From an uncultured Pelagibacteraceae bacterium (GTDB lineage: Bacteria; Pseudomonadota; Alphaproteobacteria; Pelagibacterales; Pelagibacteraceae), in assembly GCA_902624045.1 (NCBI GenBank), contig CACNVX010000003.1, positions 18,788-82,787 of the forward strand: a DNA stretch of 64,000 nt. Direction: 5' to 3'. Position numbers and translations under genes: made by a program. This document shows, piece after piece, positions 42,429 through 52,873 of the stretch. Positions within the stretch are counted from its first letter, which is position 1; each line of letters starts with the position of its first letter. The notes beneath the pieces were generated by a model. That model was not told where the DNA came from. It saw only the letters and a program-made list of their open reading frames with translations, and ran no database searches.

Positions 42429-42877
42429 TAAACTCTCCTTTTTTTTGGTGGTCTAGTTCCATTATGCGGCATAGGTGTTGTGTCCTTTATAGACAAAATT
42501 TTAAATCCTCTTGCTTGTAAAGCTCTCAGCGCTGTTTCACGTCCAGATCCAGGTCCTTTAACTTCTACAGACAAAGTTTTCATACCGTACTCTAAAGCTT
42601 TAGAGGCTGCTGAGTCTGCTGCTATCTGAGCAGCATATGGAGTGGATTTTCTTGATCCTTTGAAACCTTTTTGTCCTGCAGATGCCCAAGATATTACATT
42701 TCCATTTGTATCAGCTATTGAAATAATTGTATTGTTGAATGTAGATTGTACATAGGCAACTCCATTTAAAATATTTTTTTTTATTTTTTTCTTTTTTGAA
42801 TAAGTGCTTTTTGCACTTTTTTTTGAAGATTTATCTACCTTCTGATCTTTAATTTCAACTTTATCACTTTTTGCCAT
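42428..42877 (-). CDS. rpsK: 30S ribosomal protein S11
   Basis: [42 protein letters not shown]; lysine-rich N-terminal extension. Confidence 0.97.
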   Translation of the reverse strand: MAKSDKVEIKDQKVDKSSKKSAKSTYSKKKKIKKNILNGVAYVQSTFNNTIISIADTNGNVISWASAGQKGFKGSRKSTPYAAQIAADSAASKALEYGMKTLSVEVKGPGSGRETALRALQARGFKILSIKDTTPMPHNGTRPPKKRRV

Positions 42878-42878
42878 A

Positions 42879-43264
42879 TTACTTTTTAGTTGGTGTTAAT
42901 TTTTTTCCTGCAATTGCAATTGCTTTACCTTTTCTTGTTCTAGCGTTACATCTTGTTCTTTGTCCTCTTACAGGTAATTTTTTTCTATGCCTTGTTCCTC
43001 TATAGCAAGCTAAATCTATTAATCTTTTAATACTTAATGAATAATCTCTTCTTAAGTCACCCTCAACTTTAAAGTTTTGATCTATATATACTCTCTAATT
43101 TTTAGTATTTCCTCATCAGTTAATTCATTGATTCTTTTTGCTTTAGGAATTTCTAAAGATGAACAAATCTGTTGTGAAAATTTATCACCAATTCCATAAA
43201 TGTAAGTTAACCCTACATACACGAGCTTATTTTGTGGAATGTTTATACCTGCGATACGAGCCAT
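42879..43264 (-). pseudogene. rpsM: 30S ribosomal protein S13 with a 2-nt frameshift (would be about 127 aa if corrected)
   Basis: First 60 aa [13 protein letters not shown]...LKIREYI then TAG; S13 continues in another frame as [52 protein letters not shown]...TPTKK*; tract TATATATA at 43083..43090. Confidence 0.9.
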
Positions 43265-43286
43265 AATTTTGTGATAAATTGTGCCT

Positions 43287-43314
43287 TTTATATAAGAACA
43301 TTGGTTAAAGTCAA
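43287..43314 (-). promoter_or_regulatory. Sigma70-like promoter upstream of rpsM (alpha operon)
   Basis: -35 TTGACT (43314..43309), 16-bp spacer, -10 TATAAA (43292..43287) in the adk-rpsM gap. Confidence 0.6.
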
Positions 43315-43318
43315 CGCC

Positions 43319-43882
43319 TTAAACATTTATAAAAGTGTCTATTTTACTAGTTATTTCTTCAATTTTTAGACTTCCATCAATCTCTTGGAAATTAGGATTC
43401 TTTGAGTAAAAATTGAGCACGGGTTTAGTAGTTTCCATATAAGTGTCATATCTTTTAAGTATTGTAGCAGAGTCATCATCGGACCTATTTTCAATAATTT
43501 TTCTTTTTTCAAGTCTTTTTAATATTGTTTCTTTGTCCACATTTAAAAATAAAATTAAATCTATTTTTTGGCCTGTTTCCTCAAGTAATAAACTCAAATT
43601 TTTAGCCTGACTTAAAGATCTTGGGTATCCATCAAAAATTAATTTATTTTTATTTGTAGGGTCAGATACTAACTTTTTAATTAGCTTATTTATAATTTCA
43701 TCACTTACAAACTTTCCATTTGTTATATCTCTATTTATAGTTTTACCAATATCAGTATTTTTTTTTATTTCGTTTCTTAACATTTCACCAGTTGAAATTT
43801 GATAGGAATTCAATTTATTGACTATATATTTGGACTGAGTACCTTTTCCAGCACCTGGTGGTCCAAATAAAATAATATTCAC
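43319..43882 (-). CDS. adk: Adenylate kinase
   Basis: MNIILFGPPGAGKGTQSKYIV; DGYPRSLSQA. Confidence 0.96.
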   Translation of the reverse strand: MNIILFGPPGAGKGTQSKYIVNKLNSYQISTGEMLRNEIKKNTDIGKTINRDITNGKFVSDEIINKLIKKLVSDPTNKNKLIFDGYPRSLSQAKNLSLLLEETGQKIDLILFLNVDKETILKRLEKRKIIENRSDDDSATILKRYDTYMETTKPVLNFYSKNPNFQEIDGSLKIEEITSKIDTFINV

Positions 43883-45163
43883 TTATTTACCAAATTTTGT
43901 TTTTTTTATTAGCTGCTCGTATTGAGAGCTCATTAATCTAGTTTGTATTTGAGTCACTGTATCTATAGCTACCACAACAACTATAAGTATAGATGCACCA
44001 CCTAAATAAAAAGGAATTGGATAGTTTGCAATTAAAAACTCTGGCATTAAACAAACTAAAGTTAAGTATAAAGCACCAATTGTGGTTAACTTTATAGATA
44101 TATTTTCAATATATAAGGCTGTACTTTCACCAGGTCTTATCCCAGGTACAAATCCTCCATATTTTCTAAGATTTTCTGCTGTTTCTGTTGGATTAAAAGT
44201 TATTGATGTATAAAAAAAAGTAAAGAATATAATTCCTGAAGCGTAAAGCAACATATATAAAGGCTGACCCTGAGTAAAATAAGAGCTTAAATTTAAAAAA
44301 GTTTCATTATTTGAAAAAGAAAAATTAGAGAATGTCACAGGTAATAATAAAAGCGCTGATGCAAAAATTGCGGGTATTACTCCAGCTTGATTAATTTTTA
44401 ATGGTAAGTGTGATGACTCTCCTCCATACATCTTATTGCCCATTTGTCTTTTTGGATAATTAATTATTATTTTTCTTAATGCTCTTTCCATAAAAACAAC
44501 AAATAAAATTGTAATTATCAATAAAATAAACAATGACAAAATCATAAATGTAGAAACTGCACCAGTTCTACCTAATTCAAAAGTCGTTACAAGTGCTCTT
44601 GGTATTTCAGCAACAATACCAGCAAAAATTATTAACGATATACCATTACCAATACCTCTTTGAGTAATTTGCTCTCCTAACCACATTAAAAATATTGTTC
44701 CTGCAACAATAGTAGTTACAGTGGTAATTTTAAAAAAAGCTCCTGGATTAATCACTAAGTCAGCTGAGGATTCTAATCCAACAGATAAACCATATCCTTG
44801 AACTGTTGCAAGTAAAACTGTTCCATATCTAGTAATTTGTGTAATTTTAGCCCTTCCATTCTCACCTTGGGCTTTTAAATTTTTAAAATAATCAGAGACA
44901 CCTGTTAAAAGTTGAACAATAATTGCGGATGAAATATATGGCATTATTCCTAAAGCAAATATTGCCATTCTACTTACAGCTCCTCCAGCAAATACATTAA
45001 ACATTCCTAGTAATCCTTTTTGGTTACCTTCCATCATTATTTTTAATTGCTCTGGATCAATTCCAGGAAGAGGAACAAAAGTTCCAAATCTGTAAACTGC
45101 TAAAATTAATACAGTAAAGATTATTCTATTTCGTAAATCATTTGTTGATGATGAAGCGCTCAT
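43883..45163 (-). CDS. secY: Preprotein translocase subunit SecY
   Basis: PLPGIDPEQL, GIMPYISSAIIVQLL, spc operon position. Confidence 0.97.
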   Translation of the reverse strand: MSASSSTNDLRNRIIFTVLILAVYRFGTFVPLPGIDPEQLKIMMEGNQKGLLGMFNVFAGGAVSRMAIFALGIMPYISSAIIVQLLTGVSDYFKNLKAQGENGRAKITQITRYGTVLLATVQGYGLSVGLESSADLVINPGAFFKITTVTTIVAGTIFLMWLGEQITQRGIGNGISLIIFAGIVAEIPRALVTTFELGRTGAVSTFMILSLFILLIITILFVVFMERALRKIIINYPKRQMGNKMYGGESSHLPLKINQAGVIPAIFASALLLLPVTFSNFSFSNNETFLNLSSYFTQGQPLYMLLYASGIIFFTFFYTSITFNPTETAENLRKYGGFVPGIRPGESTALYIENISIKLTTIGALYLTLVCLMPEFLIANYPIPFYLGGASILIVVVVAIDTVTQIQTRLMSSQYEQLIKKTKFGK

Positions 45164-45172
45164 GTTAACAAA

Positions 45173-45625
45173 TTATTTTTTTAATTGTATAGATCCACCA
45201 ATTTTTTCTAGTTTTTCTATTGCTGCTTTTGAAGCAAGATCAGCTTCGATATTAATTTTATCTTTTACGTCACCCGATCCTAAAATTTTTAATTTTTTTG
45301 AGTTTTTATTTATTAATCTAAGTTTTTTTAATAATTCTGAGTTTAATACTTCTTTTGGGTTGATATTTTTTTTGTCAATAAATGATTGAATTTTATCTAA
45401 GTTTAAAATAGCGACACTCTCTTTCGAAATTGGGTTAAATCCTCTTTTTGGAAGTCTCCTATACAACGGCATTTGACCACCCTCAAAACTTTTTATAGCA
45501 ACTCCAGATCTAGATTTTTGACCCTTAACACCTCTCCCAGATGTTTTGCCTTTACCAGAACCAATACCTCGTCCAACTCTCATTTTTGATTTATTGATTT
45601 TAGGTCTGTTATTTAAATTAATCAT
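45173..45625 (-). CDS. rplO: 50S ribosomal protein L15
   Basis: GRGIGSGKGKTSGRGVKGQKSRSG. Confidence 0.97.
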   Translation of the reverse strand: MINLNNRPKINKSKMRVGRGIGSGKGKTSGRGVKGQKSRSGVAIKSFEGGQMPLYRRLPKRGFNPISKESVAILNLDKIQSFIDKKNINPKEVLNSELLKKLRLINKNSKKLKILGSGDVKDKINIEADLASKAAIEKLEKIGGSIQLKK

Positions 45626-46140
45626 TATCCTCTTTTTTCTATTATTTCAGAAATTTTTTTATTTCGTATTGCAGATATTTGTTTTGGCGAACTTTGTTTC
45701 ATCAAAGCTTTCATAGTAGCCCTTATTACATTATGTGCATTAGATGTTCCCATAGATTTAGCAACAATATCCTTTACGCCTAAAACTTCACAGACAGCTC
45801 TGACAGGACCTCCTGCAATTATTCCAGTTCCCTTAGAAGCAGCCCTTAAAACTATTCTCCCAGAACCGTCCTTAGCTCTGACATCATGATGAATAGTTCT
45901 GCCTTCTCTTAATGGTATATGTGTAAGTTTTCTTCTTGCCATCTCATTAGCTTTTTTAATAGCATCGGGTACTTGTTTAGCTTTTGCGTGCGCTATACCA
46001 ATTTTACCTGCTTGATTTCCAACAACTACAAGGGCTGAAAATCCAAATCTTCTTCCACCCTTAACAACTTTGGTTATACGATTTATGTGGACTAATTTTT
46101 CTAATATATCGTCTGTTTTTTTATCTTTTAAATTTTCCAT
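45625..46140 (-). CDS. rpsE: 30S ribosomal protein S5
   Basis: VKGGRRFGFSALVVVGNQAGKIG. Confidence 0.97.
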   Translation of the reverse strand: MENLKDKKTDDILEKLVHINRITKVVKGGRRFGFSALVVVGNQAGKIGIAHAKAKQVPDAIKKANEMARRKLTHIPLREGRTIHHDVRAKDGSGRIVLRAASKGTGIIAGGPVRAVCEVLGVKDIVAKSMGTSNAHNVIRATMKALMKQSSPKQISAIRNKKISEIIEKRG

Positions 46141-46142
46141 AA

Positions 46143-46499
46143 TTAAAATTCCATTCCATTTTCTCTTAACGTTTCTGCAAACACCTTAATTCTACCATGA
46201 TATTTGTATGAACCTCTATCAAAGTAAATTTTGGTAATTTTTTTCTCCTGAGCTTTTTTAGCTAGCTTTTGAGCAACTAATCTAGATAATTCTGTTTTAT
46301 TAACTTTATCTACAGATTTAAGATCCTTTTCTACTGATGATGCTGATAACAAAGTTATTTTTTTTGTGTCGTCTATTATTTGTGCTGAAATATTCTTTGA
46401 AGATCTTGAAATGCTTAGCCTAAAACGATCTTTTGATGCAACTTTTCTAACTTTATTGCTAACTCTAAATCTTTTTCTTATATTAGCGTTTAACCTCAT
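46143..46499 (-). CDS. rplR: 50S ribosomal protein L18
   Basis: L18 family sequence; [26 protein letters not shown]. Confidence 0.96.
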   Translation of the reverse strand: MRLNANIRKRFRVSNKVRKVASKDRFRLSISRSSKNISAQIIDDTKKITLLSASSVEKDLKSVDKVNKTELSRLVAQKLAKKAQEKKITKIYFDRGSYKYHGRIKVFAETLRENGMEF

Positions 46500-47038
46500 T
46501 ACTTTTTCTTTCCTTCTTTTTTAAGAACATATTGTCCTTTTTCTCTAACACCTTTTCCTTTATATGGTTCAATTTTTCTCAAAGTTTTAATTTTGGATAC
46601 TACCTCACCTACTAATTGTTTGTCAGAACCAGTAATTTTTAATGTTGTTTGTTTTTCGACAGCAATTTTAATACCCTCTGGAATATCAAAATTAATGTCA
46701 TGACTATAACCTAATTGTAGATTTAATTGATTTCCCTTTAATGCTGCTCTGTAACCAACACCAACTAATTCTAATATTTTTTCGTAACCTGTACTTGATC
46801 CTATCACAGCATTATTAATTAAACTTCTATTCATCCCCCAAAGTCTCTTAGAGTTTTGATCTACTTTTTTTGGTTTTATGGAAATTTCTTTTCCTTCAAT
46901 TATGTCTAAATTAAACATCTCTAAATCAACGTTGATTGATTTTTTCCCCAAAGGTCCTTCTATATTTATAATGTCACCTGCTAAAGCAACCTTAACTTTT
47001 TCAGGGATAGATATGTTTATTTTACCTATTTTAGACAT
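46499..47038 (-). CDS. rplF: 50S ribosomal protein L6
   Basis: [37 protein letters not shown]. Confidence 0.97.
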   Translation of the reverse strand: MSKIGKINISIPEKVKVALAGDIINIEGPLGKKSINVDLEMFNLDIIEGKEISIKPKKVDQNSKRLWGMNRSLINNAVIGSSTGYEKILELVGVGYRAALKGNQLNLQLGYSHDINFDIPEGIKIAVEKQTTLKITGSDKQLVGEVVSKIKTLRKIEPYKGKGVREKGQYVLKKEGKKK

Positions 47039-47433
47039 TAAAATACCTTACAAATTATTTCGCCACCAACTTTTTGTTTTCTTGCATCTATATCAGTCAT
47101 TACTCCTTTTGGGGTCGACACAATAGCAATTCCTAAACCATTATTTATTTTAGGTAAACTATCTGCAGATGAAAAAATTCTTCTTCCTGGTTTTGATACT
47201 CTTTCAAAAGCACTTATTACCGGGTTACCAGAATGGTACTTGAGCTCTAATGACAAAATAGGTTTTTTCTCTTCAGAAGTTACTTTAAAATCTTTAATAA
47301 AACCTTCATTTTTAAGTATATCTGCTATTTTAGTTTTAAAATTAGATGAAGGTAATTCCACTTTTTTATGGTTTCTTGCTTGAGCGTTTTTAACTCTTGC
47401 AATCATATCTCCTATCGGGTCACTTAAACTCAT
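47038..47433 (-). CDS. rpsH: 30S ribosomal protein S8
   Basis: DPIGDMIARVKNAQ; GLGIAIVSTPKGVMTD. Confidence 0.97.
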   Translation of the reverse strand: MSLSDPIGDMIARVKNAQARNHKKVELPSSNFKTKIADILKNEGFIKDFKVTSEEKKPILSLELKYHSGNPVISAFERVSKPGRRIFSSADSLPKINNGLGIAIVSTPKGVMTDIDARKQKVGGEIICKVF

Positions 47434-47444
47434 AATTATCCTTT

Positions 47445-47750
47445 CTACCAGCTAGATTTAACTAAGCCAGGTATCTTTCCTTGTAATCCTAATTGTCTTA
47501 ATGCAATTCTTGATATCTTTAATTTTCTATAAACACCATGTGGTCTTCCTGTTATTTCACATCTATTCATAATTCTTGTTTTAGCAGAATTTCTTGGCAG
47601 TTTAGATAATTTTTGCTGCGCTTTAAATCTTTCCTCTAATGATAATTTTTTATTCATAACAATTTTTTTTAATTCTTGTCTTTTTTTATAAAACTTGTCA
47701 GAAAGCTTAATTCTTTTTTTATTTTTATTAACAGCGCTTAACTTTGCCAT
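47445..47750 (-). CDS. rpsN: 30S ribosomal protein S14
   Basis: [39 protein letters not shown]. Confidence 0.97.
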   Translation of the reverse strand: MAKLSAVNKNKKRIKLSDKFYKKRQELKKIVMNKKLSLEERFKAQQKLSKLPRNSAKTRIMNRCEITGRPHGVYRKLKISRIALRQLGLQGKIPGLVKSSW

Positions 47751-47752
47751 AT

Positions 47753-48553
47753 TTAATTATCTCCTTTTTTAATAAATGGGAAATTCATTTTTTCTAGTAA
47801 CGCAAAACTATGTTCTTTATTTATTGCTTTAATAACTATTACTATATCTAAACCTCTGACTTTATCTGCTCTATCAAAACTTACTTCTGGAAAAATTATA
47901 TGTTCTTTGATGCCAAATGTATAATTACCAAATTTATCAAATCCTTTTGGTGACAAACCTCTAAAATCTTTAATTCTTGGTAAAGCAATATTCACTAGTC
48001 TGTCTAAGAATTCATACATTCTATTTTTTCTTAAAGTTACTTTTAAACCAGCATTTGATCCTTTTCTGGTTTTAAAATTTGCGACAGATTTTTTAAATTT
48101 TGTTGTAACTGGCTTTTGTCCAGTAATCTTAGCCATATCCTCTTCACATGATTTTAAAATCTTAGAATCTGTAGCATCTAAACCAAGACCCATATTTAAA
48201 ATAACTTTTTCAATTCTTGGAGACATATAAATATTTTTAAACCCAAATTGGACTTTTAATGCAGGCTGAATTTCTTTATTGAATATTTCTTTTAATCTTG
48301 GTGTCATTATTTTTTTAGCCTCTTTTTTCTTAGCCCCTATTTCATCAATTAGTTTTAAGTTAGAAATATGAATAAAACTTTCCTTTGAAAAAATTCCACC
48401 TTTTTTCTCTTTTGTTGTTTTAACGTGTTTTTTAACCATATTTATTTCTTTAACTTTAGCTCTGTTATTAGCTCTATCAAGTTCAATAACTTCACCCTCT
48501 TTTTTTTTATCTTTTCCAGTTAAAACTTTTACTTTCAAACCTTTTTTAATCAT
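47753..48553 (-). CDS. rplX-rplE: Single ORF encoding L24 (48553..48308) fused in frame to L5 (48307..47753)
   Basis: 266 aa: L24 [20 protein letters not shown]... then ...[47 protein letters not shown] (L5); no stop at the A7 junction. Confidence 0.92.
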   Translation of the reverse strand: MIKKGLKVKVLTGKDKKKEGEVIELDRANNRAKVKEINMVKKHVKTTKEKKGGIFSKESFIHISNLKLIDEIGAKKKEAKKIMTPRLKEIFNKEIQPALKVQFGFKNIYMSPRIEKVILNMGLGLDATDSKILKSCEEDMAKITGQKPVTTKFKKSVANFKTRKGSNAGLKVTLRKNRMYEFLDRLVNIALPRIKDFRGLSPKGFDKFGNYTFGIKEHIIFPEVSFDRADKVRGLDIVIVIKAINKEHSFALLEKMNFPFIKKGDN

Positions 48554-48921
48554 TATAAAACCTCTGGCGCCAAAGAAATAATTTTCATTTGACCTCTACT
48601 TCTTAATTCTCTTGTGACAGGACCAAATATTCTTGTTCCTACAGGTTCTCCTTTATCATCGACCAGCACAGCTGCATTATTATCAAATCTAACTTTAGAA
48701 CCATCGTTTCTGTGTATTCCTTTTTTAACTCTAACTACAACTGCTTTATGAACAGACCCTTTTTTAACTTTTCCTTTTGGTATTGCTTCTTTAACTGCAA
48801 TTACAATAGTATCACCAATACTGGCATATCTTCTTTTTGAACCACCTAAAACTTTTATGCACTCAATTCTTTTTGCACCGGTATTGTCAGCTACTTGTAA
48901 TTCTGTTTGAACACCAATCAT
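48553..48921 (-). CDS. rplN: 50S ribosomal protein L14
   Basis: [27 protein letters not shown]. Confidence 0.97.
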   Translation of the reverse strand: MIGVQTELQVADNTGAKRIECIKVLGGSKRRYASIGDTIVIAVKEAIPKGKVKKGSVHKAVVVRVKKGIHRNDGSKVRFDNNAAVLVDDKGEPVGTRIFGPVTRELRSRGQMKIISLAPEVL

Positions 48922-49157
48922 TACTTTGAACTCTCCATAACTTGAAATTTTTTGTTTTTTGAAAATGGTTTACTCTCAATAATTGAAACTTTGTCTCCAG
49001 TTTTATACTTATTATTTTCATCATGAGCGTTATAATTTTTTCTAACTTTTATTACTTTTTTTAAAATTGGATGAGAATACTTTCGTTCTACCATAACTGT
49101 AACTGTTTTATTTGGTTTGTCGCTTATAACTACACCTGTAAGTATTTTTTTAGGCAT
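48921..49157 (-). CDS. rpsQ: 30S ribosomal protein S17
   Basis: [28 protein letters not shown]. Confidence 0.96.
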   Translation of the reverse strand: MPKKILTGVVISDKPNKTVTVMVERKYSHPILKKVIKVRKNYNAHDENNKYKTGDKVSIIESKPFSKNKKFQVMESSK

Positions 49158-49341
49158 TTGCTTTTCCTTTTAAAATTGTTTTTAATCTTGCTATTGTTTT
49201 TCTGGTTTCCCCAATTTTAGCTGGATTTGTTACTTGTGAATTCATTTTTTGAAATCTGAAATTAAAAAGATCTTTTTTAAGTTTATCAATATTCTTCACA
49301 ATTTCATCCTTTGATAATTTTTTAATTTCTTGTTTTTTCAT
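49150..49341 (-). CDS. rpmC: 50S ribosomal protein L29
   Basis: [35 protein letters not shown]. Confidence 0.96.
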   Translation of the reverse strand: MKKQEIKKLSKDEIVKNIDKLKKDLFNFRFQKMNSQVTNPAKIGETRKTIARLKTILKGKANA

Positions 49342-49751
49342 TATGCAAATCTCTTAATAGTTTTAGTCTTAATTGGTAATTTTGCTGATGCTTTGTATAA
49401 AGCTTCTTTAGCAATTTGTTCTGAAACACCATCAACTTCAAACAATATTCTTCCTGGTTTTACTCTACATGCGAAGTATTCAGGTGAGCCTTTTCCTTTA
49501 CCCATTCTGACTTCGATTGGTTTTTTTGAAACTGGTATATTTGGAAATATTCTTGTCCAAACTCTTCCTTGCCTTTTCATGTGTCTTGTTAGAGCGACCC
49601 TAGCAGCCTCAATTTGTTTACCAGTAACTCTTTCAGGCTGTAAAGCTTTTAAAGCGTAAGCACCATAATTGATAGTGCTAGCTCTTGTGGCATTACCATG
49701 AATTCTACCTTTGTGGGCTTTTCTCCACTTTGTTCTTACTGGTTGAAGCAT
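49341..49751 (-). CDS. rplP: 50S ribosomal protein L16
   Basis: [47 protein letters not shown]. Confidence 0.97.
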   Translation of the reverse strand: MLQPVRTKWRKAHKGRIHGNATRASTINYGAYALKALQPERVTGKQIEAARVALTRHMKRQGRVWTRIFPNIPVSKKPIEVRMGKGKGSPEYFACRVKPGRILFEVDGVSEQIAKEALYKASAKLPIKTKTIKRFA

Positions 49752-50431
49752 TATTGTTTACCCTCTTTTGGTGTTACCTTGTTTGTTTCTTGGCTAAATT
49801 CTCTAGCAAAAACCTCACCTTTATAAATCCAAACTTTAATTCCAATAATTCCATAAGTAGTGAGTGCCTCCGCTTCGGCATAATCTATATCAGCTCTTAA
49901 TGTATGTGATGGAATGCTTCCATCTCTTAGCCACTCTGTTCTTGCTATTTCGTTTCCACCTAATCTACCACTTACCGATACCTTAATCCCTCTAGCGCCT
50001 AACCGGATACATGACTGCATTGCTCTTTTCATGGCCCTCCTATACGAAATTCTTTTAACAAGCTGCTGTGCAATATTTTCTGCAACCAAATATGCGTTAG
50101 TTTCCGGTTTTTTTACTTCTTTAATATTTAGATTAACTTCATTTTTTGTGAATTTTGATAAATTATTTTTAATCTTATCAATATCACTCCCTTTTTTTCC
50201 AATAACAAATCCAGGTCTTGAAGTATAAATTGTAACATAACATTTATTAGATGTTCTTTCTATCATTACCTTAGATACACCAGAGTTTATTACGTTTTTC
50301 TTAATATATTCTCTGATTTTAAAATCTTCGATCAAATAATTCCCAAAATCTTTTTTCTTGGCATACCATACAGAGTCCCATCCTCTGTTGACACCTAATC
50401 TAAAACCTACTGGATTAACTTTTTGTCCCAT
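49751..50431 (-). CDS. rpsC: 30S ribosomal protein S3
   Basis: [26 protein letters not shown] domain. Confidence 0.97.
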   Translation of the reverse strand: MGQKVNPVGFRLGVNRGWDSVWYAKKKDFGNYLIEDFKIREYIKKNVINSGVSKVMIERTSNKCYVTIYTSRPGFVIGKKGSDIDKIKNNLSKFTKNEVNLNIKEVKKPETNAYLVAENIAQQLVKRISYRRAMKRAMQSCIRLGARGIKVSVSGRLGGNEIARTEWLRDGSIPSHTLRADIDYAEAEALTTYGIIGIKVWIYKGEVFAREFSQETNKVTPKEGKQ

Positions 50432-50813
50432 GTTTCTCCAATTGTTTTGCTTCTGATAAAATTATTGTAATAGTAGACCAAGGTTTTAATATTGGTGCTG
50501 CTCTTCCTTTAGCTCTAGGTCTAAATCTTTTCATAACTATTTTTTTTCCACAGTAAGCTTCTTTAACAATCAATTTGTCAATGTCGTATTGAAAGTTATT
50601 TTCGGCATTTGCAACTGCAGAACTAATTGTTTTTCTAACATCTCTAGTGACTCTCTTTTCAGAAAACTGTAAATCTCTAATAGCAATATCAACTTTTTTA
50701 CCAACGATACTTCTAAGTATTGGATTTAGCTTTCTAACGCTTGATCTAATGCCGTTGTTAATAGATTTCACTGTTTTATCTTTAGTTTTGTCAATTTTCT
50801 TTTTTTTACCCAT
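50415..50813 (-). CDS. rplV: 50S ribosomal protein L22
   Basis: [23 protein letters not shown]; operon position. Confidence 0.96.
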   Translation of the reverse strand: MGKKKKIDKTKDKTVKSINNGIRSSVRKLNPILRSIVGKKVDIAIRDLQFSEKRVTRDVRKTISSAVANAENNFQYDIDKLIVKEAYCGKKIVMKRFRPRAKGRAAPILKPWSTITIILSEAKQLEKHGTKS

Positions 50814-50815
50814 AA

Positions 50816-51112
50816 TTATTTCTTCTCTGCTGTTGCTGGTTTAGCTTTCTTATCAGCTGGTGTATGACCAAAGAATGTTCTTGTTGGTGCAAATTCGCCC
50901 AATTTATGCCCAACCATATCCTCTGATACTGTTATTGGTATAAATTTTTTTCCATTATAAATTTGGAAGCTTACCCCTACAAAATCAGGTAAAATTGTAG
51001 ATTTTCTTGACCATGTTTTAATAGGAATTTTCTTTGGATCGTCCTTATACTTGTCAACTTTCTTCATCAAGCTTTCTTCTACAAACGGGCCTTTCCAAAC
51101 TGCTCTAGCCAT
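50816..51112 (-). CDS. rpsS: 30S ribosomal protein S19
   Basis: [36 protein letters not shown]. Confidence 0.97.
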   Translation of the reverse strand: MARAVWKGPFVEESLMKKVDKYKDDPKKIPIKTWSRKSTILPDFVGVSFQIYNGKKFIPITVSEDMVGHKLGEFAPTRTFFGHTPADKKAKPATAEKK

Positions 51113-51951
51113 TATTTAGTATCCTTTCTCTTGTTTCTTCTCTTCACTATAAATTTATCTGTTCTCTTATTATCTCTAGTTTTTAAACCTTTAGCAGATT
51201 GTCCAGTAGGTGAAACTGGATGTCTTCCTCCAGCAGATTTTCCTTCACCACCTCCATGAGGGTGATCAACTGGGTTTTTAACAACACCTCTAGTATGAGG
51301 TCTTCTACCTAACCATCTTGATCTACCAGCTTTTCCAATTTTGATATTTTTTTGATCCGGATTACTTAAAATTCCTATTGTAGCTAAAGCTCTTGAATCT
51401 ATCTTTCGAACCTCACCTGAAGCTAATTTTATTAAACTATAATTTCCATCTATACCACTGATAGTGACTGATGAACCAGCCGCTCTAGCTATTTTTCCAC
51501 CACTACCTGGCTGTATCTCAACATTATGTATATTGATGCCAACTGGTATGTCTTGCAATGGCATACAATTACCTACTTTGATCTCTTTTTTAGAGCCACT
51601 TTCAACCTTATCTCCAACTTTAATTTTTTGCGGTGCTAGGAAATATGAGTGAGTACCGTCTACAAATTTAACTAACATAATATAGCAAGATCTATTAGGA
51701 TCATATTCTACTCTTTCAACTGTAGCTTCCATGTCGAACTTTTTTCTATAAAAATCAACATGCCTATACATTTTTTTGTGTCCACCTGCCCTATTAATAG
51801 AAGTAATATGGCCATTATTATTTCTACCTTTCATAGCATTTTTAGGCGAAACTAATGCCTTAAACGGTTTACCTTTCCATAAACCACTTCTATCAACCAA
51901 AATTGTTCCTCTTGTAGATTTTGTATAGGGTTTAAAAGTTTTTAATGCCAT
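51112..51951 (-). CDS. rplB: 50S ribosomal protein L2
   Basis: [33 protein letters not shown]. Confidence 0.98.
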   Translation of the reverse strand: MALKTFKPYTKSTRGTILVDRSGLWKGKPFKALVSPKNAMKGRNNNGHITSINRAGGHKKMYRHVDFYRKKFDMEATVERVEYDPNRSCYIMLVKFVDGTHSYFLAPQKIKVGDKVESGSKKEIKVGNCMPLQDIPVGINIHNVEIQPGSGGKIARAAGSSVTISGIDGNYSLIKLASGEVRKIDSRALATIGILSNPDQKNIKIGKAGRSRWLGRRPHTRGVVKNPVDHPHGGGEGKSAGGRHPVSPTGQSAKGLKTRDNKRTDKFIVKRRNKRKDTK

Positions 51952-51954
51952 TTG

Positions 51955-52248
51955 TTAAATTCCTGTTGTTAGATCAATGCTCTGACCTTTTTTTAGAGTA
52001 ATAATTGCTTTTTTGTATCCAGATACTTTTACTTTTCTACCTCTGGTAACTTTTGTTCTATTTTGTTTATTTATAATGTTTATTTTCGTAACGTTAACTT
52101 TAAATAATTTTTCAATATTTTTTTTTAAATTCTTCTTATTAGCTCCATTTGGAACTTTGAAAACAATTTTATTCATTTCAGATAGGTTAGTTGATTTTTC
52201 AGTAACCACTGGTGAAACAATTTTATCGTATAGGTGAATTTTTTCCAT
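51955..52248 (-). CDS. rplW: 50S ribosomal protein L23
   Basis: IVSPVVTEKSTNLSE; VSGYKKAIITLKKGQSIDL. Confidence 0.96.
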   Translation of the reverse strand: MEKIHLYDKIVSPVVTEKSTNLSEMNKIVFKVPNGANKKNLKKNIEKLFKVNVTKINIINKQNRTKVTRGRKVKVSGYKKAIITLKKGQSIDLTTGI

Positions 52249-52249
52249 T

Positions 52250-52873
52250 TTATGAATATCTCTTTTCTAGTTCTTTTACAGAACTCTCTGTAAAAACTAC
52301 TTTTTTGAATTTAATAATATCGTAAGCGCTGAAATGATTCACATCTGTAACTTTAACATTTGGAATATTTCTTACTGATTTTTCAATCTTCTCTTTCGAA
52401 CTTTTATCTAAAATTATTAGAGAGTTTTTAATTTCAAGTTTATTAATTATTGAGTTCATCTCTTTTGTTTTTTTAATTTCAGATCTAAAGTCATTTAGAA
52501 TTAATAAATTTTTATTATTATTTTTTTCTGTAATTAATGAAGCTACGCTTTGTTTTTTCTCGGTTTTGTTTAATTTTCTTTTTTTATATGCCAATTCACC
52601 TTTTGGTCCATGAGCAATACCACCGCCTACAAATATAGGAGCTTTTCTGCTGGCATGTCTTGCTCCGCCAGTTCCTTTTTGAGCATATATTTTTGAAGTT
52701 GGTCCTTTTACTTCATTTTGTTGTTTAGTTTTGGCATGTCTTCCTTTGTAATTAGCATTTGTTTTATAAAGAACAGCACTAACTAATTTATGGTTAATTT
52801 TTGCAGAAAAGATCTTATCTAAAACTTCAATACTATCTTTTTTTCCATCTATGCTAATTTTATCTAATTTCAT
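52250..52873 (-). CDS. rplD: 50S ribosomal protein L4
   Basis: KIYAQKGTGGARHASRKAPIFVGGGIAHGP. Confidence 0.97.
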   Translation of the reverse strand: MKLDKISIDGKKDSIEVLDKIFSAKINHKLVSAVLYKTNANYKGRHAKTKQQNEVKGPTSKIYAQKGTGGARHASRKAPIFVGGGIAHGPKGELAYKKRKLNKTEKKQSVASLITEKNNNKNLLILNDFRSEIKKTKEMNSIINKLEIKNSLIILDKSSKEKIEKSVRNIPNVKVTDVNHFSAYDIIKFKKVVFTESSVKELEKRYS

